A stretch of 64,000 nt of DNA from Elusimicrobiota bacterium. Its GTDB lineage: Bacteria > Elusimicrobiota > Elusimicrobia > FEN-1173. A program made the translations under genes and the position numbers. The stretch spans positions 930,001 to 994,000 of the forward strand of contig JADJJR010000001.1 in assembly GCA_016706425.1 (NCBI GenBank). The letters are read 5' to 3'. The notes beneath the pieces are model-generated. The model ran no database searches. It worked only from the letters and a program-made list of their open reading frames with translations, and was not told where the DNA came from. Below, piece after piece: positions 52,601-61,600 of this stretch (within the stretch, counting starts at the first letter, position 1; the number at the start of each line of letters is the position of its first letter).

Positions 52601-55600
52601 CCGGCGGTGGACCGGTACGCGTCCTATGACATAAATAAAGCGTCCGTGATCGAGGCGATGGAGAAGGGGTTGTTGCCGAAGATCGCGATCCAGGAGCCGG
52701 AGGTGGGGGAATTGGACCCCGCTTCCGGCCGGCTTATTTTGGGGATGCTGGGCGGGGATATGGTGGCGCGCGTGACGCACGACATCGTGGACGCGGAAAC
52801 CCGGGCCGTGATCGGTCAGCGGGTGGACGGATGGAATTTGATCGGAGACACAACGGCGGCGGATCATTATTCGGCCTATGACCTGTCGGCGCCGGCGGTC
52901 CAGAAAGCGATTCAGGAAGGACGGTTGAACCCCCCGACTCCGGACGATGGATTGAGCGAGGCCGGCTCTGTGCCTCCGCCGCCTCCGACACCGCCCCAGG
53001 CGGTGGACCGGAGTCAATTTGTCAACCCCGCCCATTTTGTGACGGTTGGCAGTGGAGATTCGGAGGGAAGTTATTACGTTGATGAATCCTTTGACGAAGT
53101 GGGCTACAACGCCGCCGTGGCCCAATACGACGCGGCGGTGGGGCAATACGAGGCCCAATTGGCGGCGTGGAAAGCCGAGACCGGATTGTCTTCGGGCGAA
53201 GAATGGGAATCGAAATACGGCGAGCGTTATCGGGAACAACAAGCCGGGGGTGTCCCGCCCTTTGACGCGGGGGCGTCCATCGGGGAGGAGCGGGCCAACG
53301 AGGGACTCTTTATCGTGGGGACGAAGGCCGGGGACGCGGCCCATTACGTGCAACGGGATATATACGATCCCGCCGGGAACGTGATCGGAAGCCACACCTT
53401 CGGGACCGTGGGCGGCAAGGCGACCAATTCCAGGACCTATGATCTCTCCAGCGGCTTTGTTCAATCGGCGATAACGAGCGGGGCGCTGCCTTTCCCTCCG
53501 TCCGCCCCCGAAGAGATGGGCATCGACACCTCGGCGAGGCCGGTCGGCGACAACGTGCGCGGCACCTACACCATCGGTTTGGTGGACGGCTCCATACAGC
53601 TTTCCGTGTCGTGGGACCTTTTGGATTCCGAAGGCCGGGTGACGAACCAGCACGAGCGGGGTTGGCGGCAGGGGTACGGCGCCTTCGCGGTGGATCGGCG
53701 GGTGACGGCCCACGACGCGCAGGGCCGGGCGGGGGCCGATGAAGAACACCGATGGGACGAAGGCAACGGAACGACGACCACCACCCGTCGGGACATCGCG
53801 TACGACGCGAACGGTCGGGTGTATTCCTACAGCGGAACCCTCTCCAAGAACGGCGGAGCGCCGGCGGAGGTGACGGTTCACTCCATTCGGTACGACAGCC
53901 GGGGTCGGGAAATTGAACGGACCATGACGGTCAAGTGGGGTCCCTCCCACTACGGACTTGTTCCGGGGGTGTCGGACGGACTGAAGGGGTGGCAAAACGG
54001 CGAGGCGCGGGTCACGATCACCAAGGCCTACGACCGCCAAAACCGGCTGGTGGAGCAAACGGCCCAGGGGCAGGTGACGCGCGCGGACAACAGCGAACTG
54101 GCCGGGAAAAGCGGCTACAGCACGTCCTTTGATTTTAGCATGCGCCAATACGGCATGGAGTACGACCAGTTCGGCCGGCTCGTCCACTATAAAAGCGAGA
54201 CGTGGGCGCCGGCGGAGTATTCCACCGGCGGTAAGAAGTCGAAGCAGGTGGTGGGCAACGTGACCACCACGTCCGAAACCCGATTGTCCAACCTGGATCA
54301 ATTTGGCCGGGCGGGGGAAATCAATACGTCTTGGAGCAACGACAAAGGGTCGAACGGGTGGTCGAACACGAACAGCATCGTGTACGACGCGTTCGGCAAC
54401 GTCTTGAGCCAAAAAGAACGGTACCACACCGAGTCCAAGTCGGGAAAAACCAAAGTGACGGTGGACGGCGAGCGCCTCGTGACGAACGGCTACAACGAAA
54501 ACCACGAGCTCGTGAGCGTCGATGAAAACAAACTCTGGGAACATCAAGAGACCTCCGGCGGCGGATTTTTCTCGTCCATTCTCGGGAAAATCATCATGGC
54601 CATCATCACCGTCGTTGTGGCTGTGTTCGCCCCTTACGTTGCGCCCGCCTTGTACGCGGCGGTCGGCACGGCCTTGGCCACCGCCATTGTGGTGTTCGCC
54701 ACCACGTTCATTATCACCTACGTGGCCACCGGGGACATCAAACTGGCCTTTCTGAGCGGCATCATCGCCGCGGTGTCTTCTTATTTGCAGGTGCAGGGGT
54801 TTGACTGGTTCGGAGGCGCGGGCGGGCAAGGGGTCTACGCGCAGGTGGCCAGCCAAATCACAAAAGACGTCGCTGGCAATATTATTTACACCGCTTCCAT
54901 GGACACCCTGAAAAACGTCCTGGTCAGAGAAATCGTCGGCACACTGGTGGTCGGTCTCATACAGCATTTCGCGCCACAATTGGGGTTCCTGGGTTCCATG
55001 GTGTCGAACATGATCCTGGGAGCCATGGGCTACGGGGGAGGGAACACCGTCAATCCTTTGGAGGCCCTGTTAAAAGGGGATTTGAATTCCAGTGGCCTTG
55101 GGCTATTGCTTTTGGGAGAACTGGCGACCCGGGTTCTGGGCGAGAAGGGCGCCTGGCTCGGGGCGTTGGTGACCTCTTTGTTCTCCTTTGACAAACCCGG
55201 TCTGTTCCCGAGCATTTCAATATTCGATTCCGGGGCTTGGCAACGGATTATGGCCGGGGTCGTTAAATCCGTGATGACAAAAATCGTGGAACGCGTGCAG
55301 TCCGTCTATGGGTATCTTGCCAACAGCGGCATGATGGCTTCGGCGGTGTTGACCCAGATGATCAAAAACATCTACGCCATCGGAGATTCCTTGGGCTCGT
55401 TCATTGAAAACATGAAATGGGCGCTGTGGACCGATGACCTGCCGAACCAATTGGCCAACGCCAAACACACCTGGCAGGACGGGGTTGGCGAAGACGCGGA
55501 CAAGTTGAGCTATTTTGATAAAGACAAGTTCCTTTTGAACGAGGACGGCAAAAAAACATTGTTGTCGACTCCGGAAGCGGCGGCGTGGTTGGAAGAACGC

Positions 55601-58600
55601 AACTTGGCCGGGCCGGTCCGTTTGGGGGAGGACTTGGTCCTTGATGTGCGGAAGGCCACTCCGGAAGAAATCGAAAACGCCCGGCGCGGCGGGTTGGTGG
55701 ACGGCGCCGCGGCGGTCTACACCATTTTGATCGCCACGGATAAATTGGGCAACGAGCGGATATACGCCGCCGAAGTGGTGGTGGAGAAGGACAAGGTGGT
55801 GACGTTCAAAGAAGGCACGGAGGCGCGTTACGCCCGTGAGGACAACGATCGAATCTTGGTGTTCGGGGAAAAGGTGATTGGCGGCGGCACGGCCCTTATC
55901 GGGCGAGACGCGGAAGGCAAGACGTTCTACGCGGCCGTCAAAAGGACGAAAGAAGGGGTGTCTATGTTGATGGCCGGCGAAGACCGCCGGTTGTTTCAGG
56001 TCTCCGATGGGGGACGCCGACCCGTTCAGGGGGACGGGGAGAGGGTGAGCGGCGGCGAAACGCTCGCTGGTCGCACCGTGGCGAGCAGTGCGTCATCCGT
56101 TGCCGTGGAAAAGACCAAGGACGGGGCGGCGATGTCGGTGGCGGGGGCGGACGGCCGTCTCACCACGGCGAGCGAAAGCATGTTATCCCAGTTCGCCGGG
56201 GGTGAATTCCGATTCGGGGACATATGGGTGGAGTTCGAATCGATGGTGATCGACCGGGCGACCGGGGAGTATGTGTTTGAAACTTCTGGAGAGTTGGCGG
56301 GGGGCGTTGAGGCGAACGAATTCCGGATGGGAGAGATGGGGTTGCAGATTACCGATGCGGAGATCACGGGCGGGCGGTACGGGGCGTTGCATGTGAAGGC
56401 GGAGGATCCTTCCCGGCCGGTGGTTATGAGGGTGGACGCGGAAGGACGGCAGGTGTGGGAAAACCTCAAGGAAGCGCGGGTCCACGACCAATTGATCGTG
56501 AAAACCGCCGAGGGGAGCATGACGATCGACGCCCAAAACATGGAAGGGGGCCTGCTTTTGAAGGTGGTGAACGGGCGCCTCCAGGTGGCGGGGGTCGACA
56601 CCGTTGAAGCGAAGTTAAAAGACGGCGATAAAACCTACTTACTGACCTTCTTGACCCAATCGGGAAAAAACAAGGACGTCCATCTGCAGTTGGAATTCAA
56701 ATTGGACGGCACGTCGGATCTTGTGGGGCGGGCGCACGCGCTCACGGCCGAACTGAAAGTAAAGAACGTGGACGGCGGCGGCAAAGGCAAAGGATCCCTG
56801 CCGGAGGTGGAAACGATAGCGCAGATCATGCGGAAGGAGGCCGATGGGTATGTCGCCCGGGGGTTGATCGAGTTCCAAAACGGGAAAGCGATCCTTTTCG
56901 GCGCGGGGGCGCATTTGAGCTCGGCGATTAATTTCACCCACGGTGACTATGAGGTGAAAGCGGACACCTCCTTCTCTCTGGCCAGCGATGGACAATTCGT
57001 GAAAACGGCGGAGGGCGGCGGGTTGTTCGAACGGCGGGGGGACGCGTTGGTGGAGATCCATTTCCGCGGGGCGGAAACCCTGGCGGACGGGTCAACGCTG
57101 ATTCGGAACGAGATCGAGGTGTTGCGGCGCGGGGAAGCGGAGGACGCCGCTTGGGCGACCCAAAGAGAGGGCACGGTCCTGCTGGTGACCGGGAAAGACC
57201 GGATCGCGGGGGCGGCGGTTCGGCTGGAGGGGGCGGATTCGGCGGACTTTTTCATGGGGAAAGGGGCGGCGAGCCTTGTGGCGCTGGTGGTGGCCACCCA
57301 AGAGCGGTTCGCCGGCGCGTCGTTGTCCTTGTCTTTGCGACAGGAAGAGAAAGGCGGGTGGACGTTGTCGGGTTCGGGGATCACGCGGACGGGATTGTCG
57401 CTGACGTTCGGTGGAGCGGCGGATCTCCGGGCGGATCAGGCGGCGGCCAGTGTGGCCAAACTGTGGTTCTTTGAGACCGACGGAAAGCGGATCGTCAACA
57501 CGAGTTTGTCGGACGCGATCAAAATGGCGTTGAACCAAAAGATGGAAGCGGTGGGGGTCGACTCCGACCTGCGCGTTGTCAAGAACGGGAATGTGGTCAC
57601 ATTCACGGCGGAGCGGGCGGACGGGGCTTCCTTGAAATGGAGCGGAAAAACCCAGAGCGGCGATCGGTTGGAGGCGGGTCATTGGGTGGCGTGGACCCAA
57701 AACGAAATTCTTTCCATTGATGGGGAGTCGGTGGATCCGCGATTGAACGCCATGTGGACGGGGGAAGGGGCCCGGGCCATCGCCGATGTGTCACTGAACG
57801 AAACGAAGGGGGGCCTGTCGGTGAGCGTGGTGGGTTACCGAGGGGACGGCGCGCGGGTGGAGATGATAGCGGACGTGAAGACGCTGGACGGGTTCGCGCG
57901 GGCGGTGGGCGCCGACGGGGCGCTGTTGGGGATGACCTTCTTTGAGTCGGGCGAGTGGTCGACGCGGATGATTCGTGAAACGGGCGGGGCCGAGTTTCAG
58001 GTTTTCGTTCACTTGAAGGACGGGACTTCCGAGAACTCCGGGCGGATTCGGGATGTGACCACGAGTTTGGGGGACCGGACGTTGCACCATTACGCGGGGT
58101 GGCTGAACAAGGGGGTGTCGAAGGAGGCGCGAAGTTTGACGGCGGAGCTCTTTAAGTCGCTGGGGGTGGGTTGGTCCGGGTCGGGGGGGATGGCGGCAAT
58201 TTACGAGAACGGGTCATCGGTGGGGTTTGGGTTGATCGGCAAGGATGGGAATTTGACCGCCGCCTATTTGAGCGACGCCAAACGATTCTATGTCATGACG
58301 TCGGGCGGACTGCGGACGGTCGGGTATATGACCGCGGTCAACGGGATTAGCGTGGCGGTGATTCACGGGAAGCTGACGAACGCGCTCGGGGTGTTGGCGA
58401 CGGCGGCGGGGGCGAAATTCATTTCCAACGGCGGTCCCGTCAACATTTGGAAAGGGCCGAACGGGGAAATCCACGGGGCGTTGGGCACGCGGCTCTTTAT
58501 TTACGGCAAGGGCGGGTTCACGGCGTTGCGGGTGTACGAAAACGGGGGTCGGTTGTACGTGGAGGGAAGTTTCTCCCGTACCACGTTCCAGCGGGTGCAA

Positions 58601-61600
58601 AGCGACGGCACGGTCATCAACGTGAACGTGCGGCAGGGCACCTACGCGGTGATGGGTGGGAATGGGGGGATATCGTTCAAGAACGAATTCTCCGTGAACT
58701 ACGGCGGGGTTGTGGGCAAACTGTCGGATTTGCCGGCGGGGACGGTGTTGCGTGTGGAGTTGATGGGGAAACTCGTGTCGGTGACTCTCGGGGCGCCGGG
58801 GACCGGGCTGGTACGGGCGATTCAAGACGTGACGATGGCGGGCCCGGGCGGAACCAAGATCATCGTGCGCGAAATCGGCGTCGTGGGGGTGAAGGCGAGC
58901 GGGGCGGCGGGGGCGGGGGTGGATCCGCGAACGATCACCAACGGCGCGTTGGTCCCGACGGCTTTTGGGACGGTCTCGTCGAACGGCAAAGTGACGGCGG
59001 AATTCAAAACCGGCGCGGACGGCCAAATTCGGATGGTGGGGTTGGATCTGCGGACCTGGAACGTGGGTGGGGAGACCCTGGCGCTTTGGTTGGGAGGCGA
59101 GTTCAAGACGGTGACCCTATCGGGCGTGTCGCCGAGCGCGGACGGGAGTCTGATGACGCTGAGTTTCGACCGACCGCTGATGTTGTCCAAGTGGGGCAAC
59201 ATCGACATGGCGGTTTTGACGGGGTTGACGTTCACCAACAAGGACGGCGGGGCGGCGTTGGTGGGGGCCAGCGAGTGGACGCTGGTGGGGTTCAACGGCT
59301 GGGGCCGGTTGAACGAGAGAGGGACATTGTTGCCGGTGGTGTTCAACAACGGGAAGATGGAGCTGCTTAACCCGGAATCCGCCAAGATCCGCGGGTTGTT
59401 TGAAACCGCCAGCGGTCAGAAAACCTTGGAGTATGTGGTGAAGGAAGTGGTGTCGTTCGACGGGTTGACGGGGCAGGTCTCGGTACGCGCCCGGTTGACC
59501 TTGGACAACGCGGCGCTGGATATCCCCCGGATGGCGGGAAAACCCGGCGCGGCGTTGGCGGCGGACAAGCCCGTGGATGTGATGGTTCAATCGACGATGA
59601 CGAGCGATCGTTACCAGTCGCAAGTGGGCAAGAATGGGTCCATGGACGTGGTGATGCCGGTGCTTTCGCAACGGGAGGGAGAGGCCGCGCCGGTGATGAA
59701 GAGCAAAGACATCCTGCCGTTGATCCGGGTGAAGGACGCGGAGGTCATGGCGGGTCCGGCGGGGTGGGTGGTGGACGGTTTAAAACTGGGGTTCGGGGAC
59801 ACGGCGCGGTTCGGGGCGGGGGGCCGGTTGGCGGACGTGCTTTTCAGTTCTCCGGAATCCTACGGGCGGTTTGTTTCGGGCAACGGGTTCAAAGACGCGG
59901 TCGGTGCCAAAGAGATTCAGCTTTCCGTGTCGGCCTATCTGCAGGCGAAGACCGGCGCGGGCGACCCGGGGCGCTACTTGATCCACCTGAACGCCCGTGG
60001 CGAGGCGGTGGGGGGCATGGAGTTCGGCAGCGCGGGGGCGCGGGCCTATGTGTCCAAGGCGGGGCCGGAAGACACCGGGGCTTTCCATTTGATGGCGATG
60101 GACGGTCGCGGATCCATCACTGATTTCGTGCGAATTGAAAACACCACAGGGTGGGTGGGGAGCACCGTTCTTGGACGGGAGGCGAACTACGCGGTGGACG
60201 GCGACAGCTGGATGCGTTTTGAGGGGAATCGGATCGTTGAAGGAAGTCGTTGGAACGGAGACGCGTTCCAAGCGAAGGCGGAATCCGGCGGGGCCTGGGG
60301 CCTCTTTGAGTCCTGGGTGGGTTCGATCGATCGGCTGGCGGAAGGCAACAACCGGTTGGGGATGGCGGGTTTGCGGGAGGGCGTGGAACTCTCGCTGGAC
60401 GCGCAGGGCCGCATCACGTTCATGGGCGTCCGGCCGGACGGCGTGCTGGAAACCGCGGCGCTCTGGTTCGACGACAACGTCGTCCGGTTTGACGCGCTGG
60501 GCCATAAGGGCGCGATGGTGGTTTCCTACCGCAACGAGGAAGGACTTAACGTGCGGGCGGTGGCGGGAGAGGGCGGAATCGCCTACGTGATGAGCCGGCC
60601 GGGCCTGGCGGACGTGCGGCTGGGCGAGCATCAATTCCGGTCGACCATCCTGCGGGAAAACGGGGACCGCAACACCCTGATGGTGTTTGAGCAAACGATG
60701 GAGGGCGATGCCGCGATACGGCCGATGAACGCGATGGGGTTGCGGTCGATGGTGGTTCAGCAGGACGCCGCTGGCCAGATTACGGGCATTGTTTCCAGCA
60801 ACGTGTTGATGGCGGAGGTCCGTGACGGAGCGACAAAGAAAACCGGGGATCTCATCGGTTTCATCGACACCAAGGGGTTCGTGATCAAAGCTTTCGCCGA
60901 CGGACGGGGATTGACGGTCGGCGAATTGGCGCTGGACGATAACGGAAAGATCGTTTCCATCAAGAATCTCCGGACGTACGACGACAACGGATTGATTGAA
61001 GGCCGGTCGGTGGGGAATTTCAAGGTGGGCGATCAAATCGAGTTGCGCGAAGGCGAGCGGGTGTTTACCGGGTTGATGGAATACACGGGGACCAATGGGA
61101 ATTACGATATCGGAACCATCGAGACGGGGACTTTCAACGAGCCGGGGGTTTTGTCTTTCCGGGAGGCCGGGGAGATCAAGGGGTTGGGGGGTGTGGTCAC
61201 ATCGGATTACAAGCTTGGGTTCTGGGACAAGTCGTTGATCTGGGCGGGGGACAATTGGATCGAAGCGGCGGTGACGGCGGTGGCGATGGTCGGCGCCTAT
61301 GTGCTCACGTCGTATGTGTCGATTCCGGCGACGGCCGGTTGGCTCCTTCTGGGTGCCCGAGCGGCCGGGCAGATGATTACCCTTGGTGGAAACGCCTGGG
61401 TGGCGGCAGGGACGGCGGGAATCGCGGCGTGGACGACGACGGGCTCAGTCAAAGATTACGCTCAAGGGAAAATATCGGGCGATCAGTTGACGGAGGATTT
61501 GGCATGGAACGCGGCCTTGCTGTTGGCGCCCGGGGTGCTGTTCAAATTGTTGCCGTGGGTGGGTGGGGCGACGATCGGGGCGCTTTCCCATTTCACGAAG